Source: Marinobacter algicola DG893
GTDB taxonomy: Bacteria > Pseudomonadota > Gammaproteobacteria > Pseudomonadales > Oleiphilaceae
DNA: 40,604 nt
Assembly (NCBI RefSeq): GCF_000170835.1
Contig: NZ_ABCP01000032.1
Location: forward strand, 1-40,604
Reading direction: 5' to 3'
The notes under the pieces: model-generated
Seen by the model: the letters and a program-made list of their open reading frames with translations, nothing else
The model's database searches: none
What the model was told of the DNA's origin: nothing
Position numbers and translations under genes: made by a program
In this document: positions 27,104 through 37,210 of the stretch, one piece after another
Layout: the number at the start of each line of letters is the position of its first letter
How positions within the stretch are numbered: position 1 is the first letter of the stretch

Positions 27104-28285
27104 TCAGTCCAGCTGTTCCACGACCCACTGGCCGTCACGCTTCACCAGGGCGCGGTCGCAATTACGCGAGCCCGGATCAACGCCTTCGTCTTCCGGCAGG
27201 GCACGGATAACCGTTTCCGTCATCCGCAGGCCGGAAATCACACCAACCAGCGCAGGGTCTTCGGTGGCTGGCGCCCATATTGCCTTACCGGCGCGGCTAG
27301 CTCGCTGACCTAGTGAGACCAGCGCGCGGATATCAAGACTGAAGCCCGTCGCCGGACGTGCGCGGCCGAAGTCGCTGCCAATGGCATCGTAGCGGCCACC
27401 CTTGGCAACCGCATCGCCGTGCCCCGGCACGTAGGCCGCGAACACCAGCCCGGTGTGATAGTTGTATCCACGAAGCTCACAAAAATCGAACCCAAAGCTT
27501 ACTTCTGGATAGTTTCCGGCCAGCATATCCGCCACCCGATCCAGCTGATCCAGCGCCTGACGAAGCGGTTCCGGCGCACCCTCAAGTATGCGCTTTGCCT
27601 CACGTAGGGCGTCCTTTCCACCACTGACGCGGGCCAACTCCCTGAGCATGCTCCCAGCGGAACCCGGGGGACACCCGCCAAGCAGTTCATCCAGTTCCGG
27701 CACCGACTTGCGGGCCATGGCATCAAAGATCGCCGCGCCGGTATCGCGATCAAACCCGGCTTCTCCGACCAACGTCTCGTAGATCGCGACATGGGCAAGA
27801 TCCAGATGGATTCGGGGTAAACCCGACACTCGCAGTGTTTCGAGCATCAGGCTGATCACTTCCATATCCGCCGATTCGGAAGCACTTCCGAACAGTTCGC
27901 AACCAGCCTGGATAGGCGTACGTCCCGTCAGCATATGGCGTGGCCGGGTATGGAGTACATGCCCGGCATAACACAGCCGAGTGATGCCTTCCTGGCCTAG
28001 GGTATGGGCATCAATGCGCGCCGCCTGTGGCGTCATGTCGGCACGAAGCCCCATCATCCGACCGGTCAGTTGATCAGTCAGCTTGAAGGTCTGGAGCTCC
28101 AGGTCGTGGCCGGTGCCAGTAAAAAGTGATTCGAGGTATTCGATCAACGGTGGGATAACCAGCTGGTAACCCCAACGCTGGCAGGTATCCATTACATCCC
28201 GGCGCAGGGATTCAATCTGTCCAGCCAGCGGCGGAAGAATGTCTTCCACACCGTCCGGCAGTAGCCAGCGATCAGATACTGTCAT
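27104..28285 (-). CDS. hisZ: ATP phosphoribosyltransferase regulatory subunit
   Basis: Class II aminoacyl-tRNA-synthetase-like protein that partners with the short form of HisG for the first step of histidine synthesis. 393 residues from ATG 28285, which begins MTVSDRWLLPDGVEDILPP, the standard HisZ N-terminus. A 44-residue in-frame extension upstream lacks family character and is rejected. Internal GTGHDLELQTFKLTDQLTGR and LRADMTPQAARI are the synthetase-like motif region. It is not a HisRS: the length and the C-terminal part fit HisZ. It sits between hflC and purA, where E. coli carries yjeT. hisG is not in the window. Confidence 0.93.
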   Translation of the reverse strand: MTVSDRWLLPDGVEDILPPLAGQIESLRRDVMDTCQRWGYQLVIPPLIEYLESLFTGTGHDLELQTFKLTDQLTGRMMGLRADMTPQAARIDAHTLGQEGITRLCYAGHVLHTRPRHMLTGRTPIQAGCELFGSASESADMEVISLMLETLRVSGLPRIHLDLAHVAIYETLVGEAGFDRDTGAAIFDAMARKSVPELDELLGGCPPGSAGSMLRELARVSGGKDALREAKRILEGAPEPLRQALDQLDRVADMLAGNYPEVSFGFDFCELRGYNYHTGLVFAAYVPGHGDAVAKGGRYDAIGSDFGRARPATGFSLDIRALVSLGQRASRAGKAIWAPATEDPALVGVISGLRMTETVIRALPEDEGVDPGSRNCDRALVKRDGQWVVEQLD

Positions 28286-28420
28286 GAGATTCGGTTGTCC
28301 GTTCTGTCCCGGGGCGGAAGCTTCTTGCCACGAGAGTGCACAGGATTTAGGGCGATGCTCGGGGAAAGATAAAAACCCGAACCAAAACCGGCAGAATTTT
28401 ACACTGTTGGCAGGCACAAA

Positions 28421-28450
28421 AAAACCGGAATACCGAGGTATTCCGGTTTT
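28421..28450 (-). terminator. intrinsic terminator downstream of hflC
   Basis: AAAACCGGAATACC (28421-28434) pairs perfectly with GGTATTCCGGTTTT (28437-28450), 14 bp. On the minus strand it is followed by a T-rich run (TTTTTTT into 28417), 20 bases beyond the hflC stop. It should end the hfq-hflX-hflK-hflC transcript and separate it from hisZ-purA. Confidence 0.9.
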
Positions 28451-28469
28451 GTCGTTGCCATCGTCGTGG

Positions 28470-29348
28470 TTAGCGGTTGCCCTGGGGGTCCTTCAGGAAC
28501 CTCAGGAAGTCGCTATCAGTGTCGATGACCATGATGTCGTCTTCGTTGGCGAAGGTGTTCTGATAGGCTTCCAGACTGCGATAGAAGCTATAGAACTCGC
28601 TATTTGAACCGTACGCATCGGCATAGATCTGAGCGGCCTGCCCATCGCCTTCACCGCGCATTTCCTCTGCTTTGGCAAAGGCTTCCGCCAGGATAACGGT
28701 GCGTTGGCGATCAGCATCCGCACGAATACCCTCGGCCAACTCGCGACCGCGAGAGCGGAACTCCTGCGCCAGCTTTTCACGTTCAGTAGCCATGCGGCGA
28801 TAAACGTTCTGACTTACCTGCCCCGGGAACTCGATGGCTTTAACGCGGATATCCACCACTTCAATGCCAAATTCCTTGAGCGAGGTCTCGTTCACACGGT
28901 CCCGCAGGGTGTGCATCAGCTCGTCACGCTGACCGGACACAACCTCAACCATGGTCCGAACACCGAACTCATCCCGTAAGCCATTGTCCACCCGCGACAA
29001 CAGCAACTCGGAGGCGCGGTACTCGTCACCGCCGGTGGCACGGTAGAACTGGTCCACGTCGCGAATCTTCCAGGCGATGTAGGAGTCCACATCAAGAGGC
29101 TTCTTCTCGATCGTCAGGTACTGACGCGACGGAAGGTCGGTGGTCAGCAGGCGGATATCAAACTCCCGCACCTGATCAATCACCGGCACCTTGAAATGAA
29201 TACCCGCTTTGATGTCTGTTTCGATCAGTTCACCAAACCGAAGCAGCACACCCCGGTGGGTTTCCGGAATGATGTACACACTGGAGAGCGTAACGAGTAC
29301 GACGATCAGGGCACCAGCAAGGCCTACAATACTTTTGGGTCCCAACAT
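28470..29348 (-). CDS. hflC: FtsH modulator HflC (SPFH protein)
   Basis: Inner-membrane SPFH/band-7 protein that with HflK forms a large cage around the FtsH protease and tunes its access to substrates. 292 residues. One N-terminal membrane helix (about 5-27, SIVGLAGALIVVLVTLSSVYI), then the SPFH domain and a long charged coiled-coil (REKLAQEFRSRGRELAEGIR). The C-terminal tail DFLRFLKDPQGNR is typical. Its ATG shares one base with the hflK stop (TAATG), so it is translationally coupled. Confidence 0.96.
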   Translation of the reverse strand: MLGPKSIVGLAGALIVVLVTLSSVYIIPETHRGVLLRFGELIETDIKAGIHFKVPVIDQVREFDIRLLTTDLPSRQYLTIEKKPLDVDSYIAWKIRDVDQFYRATGGDEYRASELLLSRVDNGLRDEFGVRTMVEVVSGQRDELMHTLRDRVNETSLKEFGIEVVDIRVKAIEFPGQVSQNVYRRMATEREKLAQEFRSRGRELAEGIRADADRQRTVILAEAFAKAEEMRGEGDGQAAQIYADAYGSNSEFYSFYRSLEAYQNTFANEDDIMVIDTDSDFLRFLKDPQGNR

Positions 29349-30544
29349 TATCTGCTCCTCCGAACGCCGCTATCCTGCCTGCCTCGCAGCTCTTGAATTA
29401 CCTGGTCTGACAGGGTCTTGATGTCGATGTCACTGCCGGAGCTTCCGGAACCACCCTGGCCGCCGGTGTTGGCACCGGAACGATTCGTCAGCCTATCCAG
29501 AGGCAGATACATCATATTGTCGCTGCTCTGGGTGTCCACCAGCACTTTACTGGTATTTGACAGAACACCTTCAAGCGCCTGGATATACATGCGCTCACGG
29601 GTGACTTCCGGTGCGGTCTGGTACACATCAAGAACCGCCAGGAAGCGTGAGGTTTCACCACGGGCACGCTCAATCACCTCCTCCTTGTAGGCCGCGGCCT
29701 CTTCAGTCAGGCGCTGTGCCCGGCCACGGGCTTCAGGGACCACTTTATTGCGGTAGGTTTCGGCTTCTTCCTTGACCTGCTGTTCGTCCTCACGGGCGCG
29801 CTGAACTTCGCGGAAGGCATCCTGCACCGCATCGGGTGGTTGAGTACTCTCGACGTTGACACGAACAATGGTCAAGCCAGTACCGTATTCTTCCAGAAAG
29901 CTCTGCAGGCGCTGCTCCACACGAACAGCCAACTCGGCACGACCTTCCGTCAACACGTCGTCGAGTGTTGAACTGCCAACTTCATGGCGCAAGGCGCTGT
30001 CAGTAGCGAAAGCCAATGCCTGATTGGAATCACGGACGTTCAGCACGTAAGACTTGGCATCGCCAACACGATACTGAACCTGAAGGTCAACAGAGACGAG
30101 GTTTTCATCCTGCGTCAGCATCTGGCCAGTGGACTCCGCATTCCGGACGTTTGTCACCCGGACCAGATACACGCTATCGATCAACGGAACCTTGAAGCGC
30201 AGGCCCGGCGTTTCAGTACGACTGAACTCGCCAAAGCGCAGTACAACCGCGCGCTCCTGCTCGTTCACGGTGTAGAACGACTGAAAGATCACGTATCCGG
30301 CAAAAATGATGGCCGCCAGCGCCAGGATGGCCCCAAAACCGCCGGCACCGCCGCCCGAGGACGAACTGCCGCCATTGCCTCCGGACTTGTTGCCCTTGCC
30401 ACCCAACAAACGGTTGAGCTTGTCGAGACCCTTTTTCAGCGCCTCGTCCAGGTCCGGTGGGCCCTGATCATTTCCGCCACGACCGCCACCGGTGCCCCAA
30501 GGGTCATTGTCGTTGCGGTTTCCACCCGGTTCATTCCAGGCCAT
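29348..30544 (-). CDS. hflK: FtsH modulator HflK (SPFH protein)
   Basis: Partner of HflC in the FtsH-holding complex. 398 residues. A Gly/Asn-rich, disordered N-terminal stretch (MAWNEPGGNRNDNDPWGTGG and further Gly/Ser repeats to residue ~69) is usual for HflK. One membrane helix follows (about 71-88, GAILALAAIIFAGYVIF), then the SPFH domain (EQERAVVLRFGEF) and coiled-coil, ending in a Gly/Ser-rich tail. The start ATG at 30544 follows the hflX stop by about 78 bases. Confidence 0.96.
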   Translation of the reverse strand: MAWNEPGGNRNDNDPWGTGGGRGGNDQGPPDLDEALKKGLDKLNRLLGGKGNKSGGNGGSSSSGGGAGGFGAILALAAIIFAGYVIFQSFYTVNEQERAVVLRFGEFSRTETPGLRFKVPLIDSVYLVRVTNVRNAESTGQMLTQDENLVSVDLQVQYRVGDAKSYVLNVRDSNQALAFATDSALRHEVGSSTLDDVLTEGRAELAVRVEQRLQSFLEEYGTGLTIVRVNVESTQPPDAVQDAFREVQRAREDEQQVKEEAETYRNKVVPEARGRAQRLTEEAAAYKEEVIERARGETSRFLAVLDVYQTAPEVTRERMYIQALEGVLSNTSKVLVDTQSSDNMMYLPLDRLTNRSGANTGGQGGSGSSGSDIDIKTLSDQVIQELRGRQDSGVRRSR

Positions 30545-30622
30545 AGTGTTCTCCGTTCCAAACTAATCGAATGGCTGCAAATACTAGGGATTTATAAGCG
30601 CCCCGGCAATAGCACAGCCGGC

Positions 30623-31921
30623 CTATGTACGTTGTTCGTCAAGCCTTACATCATTTTCGCGCACGCCAGCGCGGCTCAAAAGCTGTAACCAGTCGCGATG
30701 CTGAAGACGTACTTCCAGTACCGAATCCCCGCTATCACGGTGATTTTCCGTCACTACCGAGCCCGCTTCGTGCAAAAGCGCCCTTAACTTGCCGTCCGTC
30801 GGGCCCAGCAGCACGAATTGGTGGATCACGTCTTCCGCCAATCGCTCGACGATGGTATCAAACAGGTCTTCAAGCCCTTCCCCGGTGACCGCAGAAACCC
30901 AGACACGAACGGGAACACCATCTTCGTTGCGCTCAACCCGCGGCTGGAAGTTATCCAGCAAGTCGATCTTGTTGAAAACCTGCAGCACCGGAATCTCGTC
31001 GGCGCCAATTTCCGCCAGCACCTCTTCTACCTGCTCCATGTTCTCGTCACGCCGGTGATCGTGGCAGTCAATGATGTGCAGCAAAATAGAAGCTTCTGTG
31101 GTTTCTTCAAGGGTGGCACGAAAGGCCTCAACCAATTTATGGGGAAGGTGACGGATAAAGCCAACCGTGTCGGCCATTACGACCGGGCCGATGTCCGGAA
31201 GTTCCAGCCGCCTGAGTGTTGGGTCCAGGGTCGCAAACAGCTGATCCGCCGCGTAAACAGTTGATGTCGTTATTCGGTTGAACAGCGTGGACTTGCCCGC
31301 GTTGGTGTAACCCACCAGGGAGACGGTTGGGATATCCGCACGCATTCGGGCCCGGCGACCCTGGTTGCGCTGTTTACGGACCTTTTCAAGGCGGCGATGA
31401 ATGGATTTGATACGCTCCCGAAGCAACCGCCGGTCAGTCTCCAGCTGGGTTTCACCCGGGCCACGCAGTCCGATACCGCCTTTCTGGCGTTCTAGGTGCG
31501 TCCAGCCCCGGATAAGGCGGGTCGACATGTGCTCAAGTTGAGCCAGTTCCACCTGGAGCTTACCTTCATGGGTACGGGCACGCTGAGCGAAAATATCCAG
31601 GATAACGCCCGTGCGATCGAGCACACGACAACTCAGTTCACGCTCAATGTTTCGTTCCTGGCTGGGGCTGAGCGCGTGATTGAAAAGCACCACATCCGCT
31701 TCGTTGGCGGTCACGGCATCACGAATCTCTTCCAGCTTCCCCTCGCCAACAAACAGTCTCGGGCTGGGCTGCTTGCGCGAACCGGTGACAACGCCCACCG
31801 GTTCGACACCGGCGGACCAGACCAGTTCGCGGAACTCACCCAGATCCTCGGCTTCTTCGTGTGAGGAAAACTCGATATGAACGAGAATCGCCCGTTCACC
31901 AACGTCGGGACGCTCAAACAA
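30623..31921 (-). CDS. hflX: ribosome-associated GTPase HflX
   Basis: GTPase that binds the 50S/70S ribosome and can split or rescue stalled ribosomes, for instance after heat stress. 432 residues. The N-terminal HflX domain is followed by a Gly-rich/coiled region (GGIGLRGPGETQLETDRR, about 147-164) and a GTPase domain with G1 GYTNAGKST (from residue ~204), G3 DTVGF and G4 NKID. The start codon is TTG (31921), supported because MFERPDVGERAILVHI lines up with the E. coli start MFDRYDAGEQAVLVHI. A GGAG lies about 10 bases upstream. Follows hfq after a structured spacer. Confidence 0.95.
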   Translation of the reverse strand: MFERPDVGERAILVHIEFSSHEEAEDLGEFRELVWSAGVEPVGVVTGSRKQPSPRLFVGEGKLEEIRDAVTANEADVVLFNHALSPSQERNIERELSCRVLDRTGVILDIFAQRARTHEGKLQVELAQLEHMSTRLIRGWTHLERQKGGIGLRGPGETQLETDRRLLRERIKSIHRRLEKVRKQRNQGRRARMRADIPTVSLVGYTNAGKSTLFNRITTSTVYAADQLFATLDPTLRRLELPDIGPVVMADTVGFIRHLPHKLVEAFRATLEETTEASILLHIIDCHDHRRDENMEQVEEVLAEIGADEIPVLQVFNKIDLLDNFQPRVERNEDGVPVRVWVSAVTGEGLEDLFDTIVERLAEDVIHQFVLLGPTDGKLRALLHEAGSVVTENHRDSGDSVLEVRLQHRDWLQLLSRAGVRENDVRLDEQRT

Positions 31922-31969
31922 GTAGCAACAACTCCAAGTCAGTCAGGCCGCACCTGTCACCAAAACAAA

Positions 31970-32016
31970 CACCCGCGGCCCGAAGAACCTGTTCGGGCCC
32001 TTCGGGAGCGCGGGTG
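31970..32016 (-). terminator. structured hfq-hflX spacer, possible attenuator
   Basis: An outer stem CACCCGCG/CGCGGGTG (31970-31977 with 32009-32016) encloses an inner hairpin GGCCCGAA/TTCGGGCC (31977-31984 with 31992-31999). On the minus strand it is followed by TTTGTTTTGG. It could partially terminate after hfq, letting Hfq be made in excess of HflX/K/C. Confidence 0.55.
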
Positions 32017-32040
32017 ACAACACCGGTGTGCCCGGATAAA

Positions 32041-32289
32041 TCAGTCTTCAGATTCTTCTCCGCCCGGGGCCTGTGGCGGAATACGAACGTTCCGCGCGGG
32101 CACCACAGTGGAAATGGCGTGCTTGTAGACCATCTGGCTGACAGTGTTTTTCAGCAAAATCACGAACTGGTCAAAAGACTCGATCTGGCCCTGAAGCTTG
32201 ATACCATTGACCAGAAAGATGGAAACCGGAATGCGTTCCTTGCGTAATGCATTAAGGTAAGGGTCTTGTAGGGAGTGCCCTTTTGACAT
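32041..32289 (-). CDS. hfq: RNA chaperone Hfq
   Basis: Hexameric Sm-like chaperone pairing small RNAs with mRNAs. 82 residues from ATG 32289 ([20 protein letters not shown]), preceded by AGGAG. Sm1 ([20 protein letters not shown]) and Sm2 ([10 protein letters not shown]) are intact. The C-terminal tail is short ([16 protein letters not shown]), acidic and like Pseudomonas Hfq (82 residues), not the long E. coli tail. A 23-residue in-frame extension upstream contains the ribosome site and is rejected. Lies 40 bases after miaA. Confidence 0.98.
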   Translation of the reverse strand: MSKGHSLQDPYLNALRKERIPVSIFLVNGIKLQGQIESFDQFVILLKNTVSQMVYKHAISTVVPARNVRIPPQAPGGEESED

Positions 32290-32329
32290 GTGTTTTCTCC
32301 TGTTTATAAGTAAAGGCAGATCGTCAACT

Positions 32330-33373
32330 TCAATTGTTAAATGTGGTGCGAAACTCAATAATTTTCAAGGCAGTGTCTGATATAAGTTTGTCGCCACTGT
32401 CCAGCCAGTCCACATCGGACCACTTTCGCAACCAGGTCAGCTGTCGCTTGGCAAGCTGCCGGGTAGCAGCAACGCCCTTGTCCACCATGGTGTCGTAATC
32501 ATAATCACCGGCCAGATGAGCCCAGCCCTGGCGATATCCGACACAACGCATGGAGGGCAGGCCAGCGTTCAGATCACCCCTGGCCTTCAGCACCCTGACC
32601 TCATCAAGAAAACCCGCATTCAGCATGGCGTTGAAACGCAGGGCTATTCTTTCATGGAGCACCCGCCTCTCGGCGGGAGCCATCGCAAGCTGCACTACAG
32701 TATACGGAAGAGACGGCGATTCGTCTGCCTGCCATTGGGTGAAATAGGTGTAATCCTCAATGCCGTCACTGTTCTGACGGCCCTCTGCCTGAACGCTGCT
32801 CGCCTTGTCCTGCCATATTGAGGAAATCGGCCGCCCCGTCAGACGAATCACTTCAAGCGCCCGAATGAGTCGCTGCCGGTTATTCTGATGAATGAGCCTG
32901 GCCGCCACCGGGTCCTGCCGCTCCAGCTCCTGGTGAAGAGCCCCCCAACCTCGCTCCCTGGCTTCCTGCGCAAGAGACTCACGAACGCCCGGATCGGCAG
33001 ACGGCAGGTCGGACATACCATGCAGCAATGCCTTGAAGTACATCATGGTGCCACCGACCAACAACGGAATCCGCCCCGCGGACACAATGTCGTCCATTTC
33101 ACGCAGGGCATCGCGACGAAAGTCTGCTGCCGAGTAGGTTTCAGCAGGGTCACAGATATCGATTAACCGGTGCGGAGCCTGGGAGAGTTCCTCATGCGAG
33201 GGCTTGGCGGTTCCAATGTCCATACCCCGGTAAATCATCGCCGAATCAACACTGATGATGTCGCAGGGAAGTCGCTGGCAGAGCTCGATGGCCAGGTCGG
33301 TCTTACCCGAAGCCGTCGGCCCCATCAAGCATATGACAAGGGGCTTCGAGTCTTTAGCTGTTGATACCGTCAT
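32330..33373 (-). CDS. miaA: tRNA dimethylallyltransferase
   Basis: Adds the dimethylallyl group to A37 of tRNAs reading U-first codons. 347 residues from ATG 33373 (GTG 33391 is also in frame but overlaps mutL). The P-loop GPTASGKT is at 18-25, with [16 protein letters not shown] and the ASIC-like [15 protein letters not shown] near residue 280. A little longer than the E. coli enzyme (316), mainly through an N-terminal and internal extension (around [15 protein letters not shown]). Seven bases after the mutL stop; hfq follows, as in E. coli, where an internal miaA region carries hfq promoters. Confidence 0.95.
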   Translation of the reverse strand: MTVSTAKDSKPLVICLMGPTASGKTDLAIELCQRLPCDIISVDSAMIYRGMDIGTAKPSHEELSQAPHRLIDICDPAETYSAADFRRDALREMDDIVSAGRIPLLVGGTMMYFKALLHGMSDLPSADPGVRESLAQEARERGWGALHQELERQDPVAARLIHQNNRQRLIRALEVIRLTGRPISSIWQDKASSVQAEGRQNSDGIEDYTYFTQWQADESPSLPYTVVQLAMAPAERRVLHERIALRFNAMLNAGFLDEVRVLKARGDLNAGLPSMRCVGYRQGWAHLAGDYDYDTMVDKGVAATRQLAKRQLTWLRKWSDVDWLDSGDKLISDTALKIIEFRTTFNN

Positions 33374-33380
33374 ACCGGTG

Positions 33381-35291
33381 TTAACGCCCACGCAGGAACA
33401 ATTTGTCCAGCTCCGAGAGAGTCACCACAGTCCAGGTGGGCCGACCATGGTTGCACTGACCACTGCGTTCAGTGGCCTCCATGTCCCGCAACAGGGTGTT
33501 CATTTCCGGAATAGTCAGCTGACGATTGGCACGCACCGAGCCATGACATGCCATGGTGCCAAGCAATTCGTGTATAACTGCCTCGACACGGTCGCTTTCG
33601 CCGTTCTCAATCAGGTCAGACAGCACATCCCGAACCAGTTGCTCGGTGTCCGCGCCCCGCAGCAACGCAGGTACCTGTCTCACGGCGAGGGTTTCGGGGC
33701 CAATGCGCTCCACCCTCAACCCCAACTGCAAAAGTTCTTCACTATGGGTTTCCGCCAACGCCGCCTCTTTCTGGCTGACAGCCAGGGAAACCGGCACCAG
33801 CAGCGGCTGACTCTTCAGGTCCTGCGCCTCCAGGGCACGCTTCATACGCTCATAGGTGATGCGTTCATGAGCCGCATGCATATCCACCACGATCATGCCC
33901 TGACGGCTCTGGGCCAGGATATAAATTCCATGCAACTGGGCAATAGCGTAGCCAAGGGGCGGCTCATCACTGCTGTCCTGCGGTGGCGTAGGAGCCGCAA
34001 CGGCCAAATCACCGGAGTCGGCCATCGCGGGCTGCGCCCCGGTTCCACCGCCCCCATTCAGGGACTGGTAGAACGCCATCTGATCACGGGCCTGCCATTC
34101 ATGCTGCGAGGGCCTCGGAGCCCCGGAAAAACCTGCATGCGGTGAGCTGCCGCCGGAATCTGCAAACGGTTCGGACGCGGGCTGATGATTGACACCGGGC
34201 ATGGCAGCCTGAACACCAAAACCACCGGTTGCCGTACCAGCCTCCCGACCGTGGGACTGGGCCACCGCTCCCTTAAGATGATCATCCGGGCGCACATCTG
34301 CCAGCGCCTTGTGAAGCGTCCGGAAAATAAAATCGTGAACCAGGCGCCCATCGCGAAAACGCACTTCGTGCTTGGTGGGGTGAACATTCACGTCCACGTT
34401 TGCGGGGTCCACTTCCAGATACAGCACGAACGCCGGGTGACGGTTGTTGTAAAGCACATCCCGGTAAGCCTGACGCACGGCATGCGCCACCAGCCGGTCC
34501 CTTATCACCCGCCCGTTGACGAAAAAGTACTGCAGATCGGCCTGGCTGCGGGAAAAGGTTGGCAGGGCGACCCAGCCCCAGAGCTTCAACCCCGTGGCCT
34601 CAGCATCGATCACCACGGCATTGTCGATAAACTGCTGACCACATAGAGAGCCAATCCGACGCTCCCGGTCCAGCGGATTCTCCGCCGGCCTGAGGCTCTG
34701 GACCACACGCTGGTTATGTCGAAGCGTAAACCCGGTATCGAATCGACTCAGGGCCTGGCGACGAATGCATTCTTCAACATGGTTGAACTCGGTCTTCTCA
34801 GTACGGAGAAACTTGCGGCGGGCGGGCGTATTAAAGAACAGGTCACGGACTTCCACTGTCGTGCCCACCGGATGGGCCGCCGGGGAAATGCTGGCGTCCA
34901 TGTCGCGCCCTTCCACTTCCACCCGTGAGGCCGCCTCCTGTCGCTCTGTACGTGAGGTCAGTGCCAGCCTGGACACCGAACTGATACTGGCCAGCGCCTC
35001 ACCCCGGAAACCAAGGGACGCCACGGCTTCAAGATCTTCGAGATTTTCAATCTTGCTGGTGGCATGGCGGCTGAGCGCGAGGGGCAGGTCCGTCTCGTCA
35101 ATGCCCATGCCGTCATCGCGCACCCGGATCAGCTTGACGCCCCCCTGCTCCACCTCGATATCGACCCGGCGGGCACCGGCGTCGAGCGCATTTTCTACCA
35201 GCTCTTTCACGACCGAAGCCGGGCGCTCAACCACCTCGCCGGCAGCGATCTGGTTGGCCAGGCGGGGCGTCAGTAATCGAATGGAGGGCAT
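33381..35291 (-). CDS. mutL: DNA mismatch repair protein MutL
   Basis: ATPase that links mismatch recognition by MutS to downstream excision. 636 residues. The N-terminal GHKL ATPase has [20 protein letters not shown] (catalytic Glu ~30) and the GFRGEAL motif; a Pro/Gly/Ser-rich linker spans about 340-430; the C-terminal dimerisation domain follows. It contains [12 protein letters not shown] (D470-E481), matching the metal-dependent endonuclease pattern DQHA-x2-E-x4-E except Met for Gln, and further motifs [10 protein letters not shown] and CNHGRPT. So it may nick DNA itself, as reported for P. aeruginosa MutL, rather than depend on MutH. The ATG at 35291 is 19 bases after the amiB stop. Confidence 0.97.
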   Translation of the reverse strand: MPSIRLLTPRLANQIAAGEVVERPASVVKELVENALDAGARRVDIEVEQGGVKLIRVRDDGMGIDETDLPLALSRHATSKIENLEDLEAVASLGFRGEALASISSVSRLALTSRTERQEAASRVEVEGRDMDASISPAAHPVGTTVEVRDLFFNTPARRKFLRTEKTEFNHVEECIRRQALSRFDTGFTLRHNQRVVQSLRPAENPLDRERRIGSLCGQQFIDNAVVIDAEATGLKLWGWVALPTFSRSQADLQYFFVNGRVIRDRLVAHAVRQAYRDVLYNNRHPAFVLYLEVDPANVDVNVHPTKHEVRFRDGRLVHDFIFRTLHKALADVRPDDHLKGAVAQSHGREAGTATGGFGVQAAMPGVNHQPASEPFADSGGSSPHAGFSGAPRPSQHEWQARDQMAFYQSLNGGGGTGAQPAMADSGDLAVAAPTPPQDSSDEPPLGYAIAQLHGIYILAQSRQGMIVVDMHAAHERITYERMKRALEAQDLKSQPLLVPVSLAVSQKEAALAETHSEELLQLGLRVERIGPETLAVRQVPALLRGADTEQLVRDVLSDLIENGESDRVEAVIHELLGTMACHGSVRANRQLTIPEMNTLLRDMEATERSGQCNHGRPTWTVVTLSELDKLFLRGR

Positions 35292-35310
35292 GTTACCAGG
35301 GGACCTCGTG

Positions 35311-36669
35311 TCAGGATGCAGGAATACGAATGGTTTGCCCTACCATAACACGGTCATCATTGAGGCCGTTATACTGCATCAGTTCGCTGACGGTTGTCTG
35401 GTTCTCACGAGCGACACCCGAGAGCGTATCACCCCGGCGAATCCGGTATTGGCTGACGCTGCCATCGCCACGGCCGTTTTGCTTCTGCCATGCCAGCAAC
35501 GTGCCTGGCGGGGGCGTTTTCTGGAAATAGTCATCGATACCCCGAAACACCGCCTGCGACAGTTTTTCACGATACCAGGCGCTGGAAAGGTTCTGCTCTT
35601 CCTTGGGGTTGGAGATAAATCCCGCCTCAACGAGAACCGATGGAATATCGGGTGATTTCAACACCGCAAACGCAGCCTGCTCGACGCCTTTCTTGTGAAG
35701 CTTGGCGACACTGCCAAGCCTGCCGAGGATAGAGTCCCCGACACCGAGACTGGAATTGATACTGGCTGTCATGGACAGATCCAGCAGCACGCCGGCCAGC
35801 ATGTCATCTCGACCATCGAGGGACACCCCGCCGGCACCCCCGATCAGGTCAGAGCGGTTCTCAGTCTTGGCCAACCAGCGGGCAGTTTCACTGGTCGCAC
35901 CCCGCTGTGACAGCGCAAACACCGAAGCGCCACGCGGCTGGGGTGTGCGAAAGGCATCGGCATGAACCGATACGAACAGGTCAGCATTGTGTTTCCTGGC
36001 CAATAACGTACGGCTGCGCAAATCAATGTAGTAGTCACCGGTACGGGTGAGCCTGGCGGTATAACCCGGCTTGGCGTCAATCAGTTCCGCCAGGGTTTTT
36101 GACATCCTCAGCACCACGTCTTTTTCTCGGGTGCCCCGAGGTCCGATGGCTCCCGGGTCCTCACCGCCGTGGCCGGCATCAACCACCACGATAATATCCC
36201 GCTTGCCGTTGGCGTTCTCGGTGACGGTCGGCTCCGAAGGCTTTCGAGCCTTCAGTCCACCTTCGTCAATCAGGTCAACGACCAACCGGTGACCGTACTG
36301 CTGATTGGGTTCAAGCTGGAAGCTGCGCGGCTTGATGTCACTCTTCAGATCAAGCACTACCCGAAGGTCATTGCCGTTGCGTGGGGCGCTTCGAATACGC
36401 TTTACGGGACTGCCGGAGAGATCGAGCTTGTCAAAATCGGCCTTGAGCGTCGTATTCTCAAGATCAATCACCAGACGCGAAGGCCCCGACAGGGCAAACA
36501 CCTTATGATCAACCTTGTTGGCAACATCCAGCACCAGCCGAGTATGGTCCGGCGCAGGCCAGATCCTCACGCCTTCCACATTAACGCCCGCCGTTGCTGC
36601 TATAGGAAACAACAGCGTCAGCATGACACTACCGGCCAGGCACCATCGGGAGAATATTCTTGCCATCAT
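35311..36669 (-). CDS. amiB: N-acetylmuramoyl-L-alanine amidase, AmiB type
   Basis: Periplasmic zinc amidase that splits septal peptidoglycan for daughter-cell separation. About 452 residues from ATG 36669 (GTG 36687 and ATG 36666 are also possible). Signal peptide to about residue 27 (LFPIAATA), an AMIN domain (~30-130) that targets the septum, a disordered linker, the Amidase_3 domain with [20 protein letters not shown] and later SVHADAF and [14 protein letters not shown], and one C-terminal LysM repeat (about 405-450, [19 protein letters not shown]). Lies between tsaE and mutL as in E. coli. Confidence 0.95.
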   Translation of the reverse strand: MMARIFSRWCLAGSVMLTLLFPIAATAGVNVEGVRIWPAPDHTRLVLDVANKVDHKVFALSGPSRLVIDLENTTLKADFDKLDLSGSPVKRIRSAPRNGNDLRVVLDLKSDIKPRSFQLEPNQQYGHRLVVDLIDEGGLKARKPSEPTVTENANGKRDIIVVVDAGHGGEDPGAIGPRGTREKDVVLRMSKTLAELIDAKPGYTARLTRTGDYYIDLRSRTLLARKHNADLFVSVHADAFRTPQPRGASVFALSQRGATSETARWLAKTENRSDLIGGAGGVSLDGRDDMLAGVLLDLSMTASINSSLGVGDSILGRLGSVAKLHKKGVEQAAFAVLKSPDIPSVLVEAGFISNPKEEQNLSSAWYREKLSQAVFRGIDDYFQKTPPPGTLLAWQKQNGRGDGSVSQYRIRRGDTLSGVARENQTTVSELMQYNGLNDDRVMVGQTIRIPAS

Positions 36670-36700
36670 TTTTCTGCCCACCTGCACTGATCACACATAA

Positions 36701-37210
36701 TTAACCTCGATAACTCGACAACGGTATTGCGGCAAGGCTGGCCTGCAACCCCGCACCGACAACCGTTACCGCCGAGACAAGCGCTCTACGCCCATCTCCA
36801 TTGACGCTCAAACGTATCCAAAGGTCAGGTTCCGGAAGGATTCCCTGCCCCCTTTCAGGCCACTCAATCAAACAAAGGCACTGGCCCTGAAAATAATCAC
36901 GTATACCCATGTATTCCAGCTCCTCCGGATCACCCAACCTGTAAAGGTCGAAGTGGTAAGCGGGAGGGCTCAGGTGCTCATACGGCTCCACAATGGTGTA
37001 CGTCGGGCTTTTAACAGCCCCTTCATGGCCAAGGCCACGCATGACTCCACGGCTCAGGGTTGTCTTTCCCGTACCCAGGTTGCCTTCGAGAAACACTGTG
37101 GCTCTCTGCCCGGCCTGAACCACAACCGTAGCGAGCCCCCTTCCAAGGTTTTCCGTCGCCACCTCATCTTCCAGGAACAGCGAGAGCTCCTGCGCTGTAA
37201 CGTTCATCAT
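36701..37210 (-). CDS. tsaE: tRNA threonylcarbamoyladenosine biosynthesis ATPase TsaE
   Basis: ATPase that works with TsaB and TsaD to place t6A at position 37 of ANN-decoding tRNAs. 169 residues, slightly longer than E. coli (153). The P-loop GNLGTGKTTLSRG starts at residue 43; SPTYTIVEPYE and FDLYRLGDPEELEYMGIRDY are family signatures. The ATG at 37210 overlaps the nnr stop (ATGA); a second ATG follows directly. Part of nnr-tsaE-amiB-mutL-miaA-hfq. Confidence 0.96.
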   Translation of the reverse strand: MMNVTAQELSLFLEDEVATENLGRGLATVVVQAGQRATVFLEGNLGTGKTTLSRGVMRGLGHEGAVKSPTYTIVEPYEHLSPPAYHFDLYRLGDPEELEYMGIRDYFQGQCLCLIEWPERGQGILPEPDLWIRLSVNGDGRRALVSAVTVVGAGLQASLAAIPLSSYRG

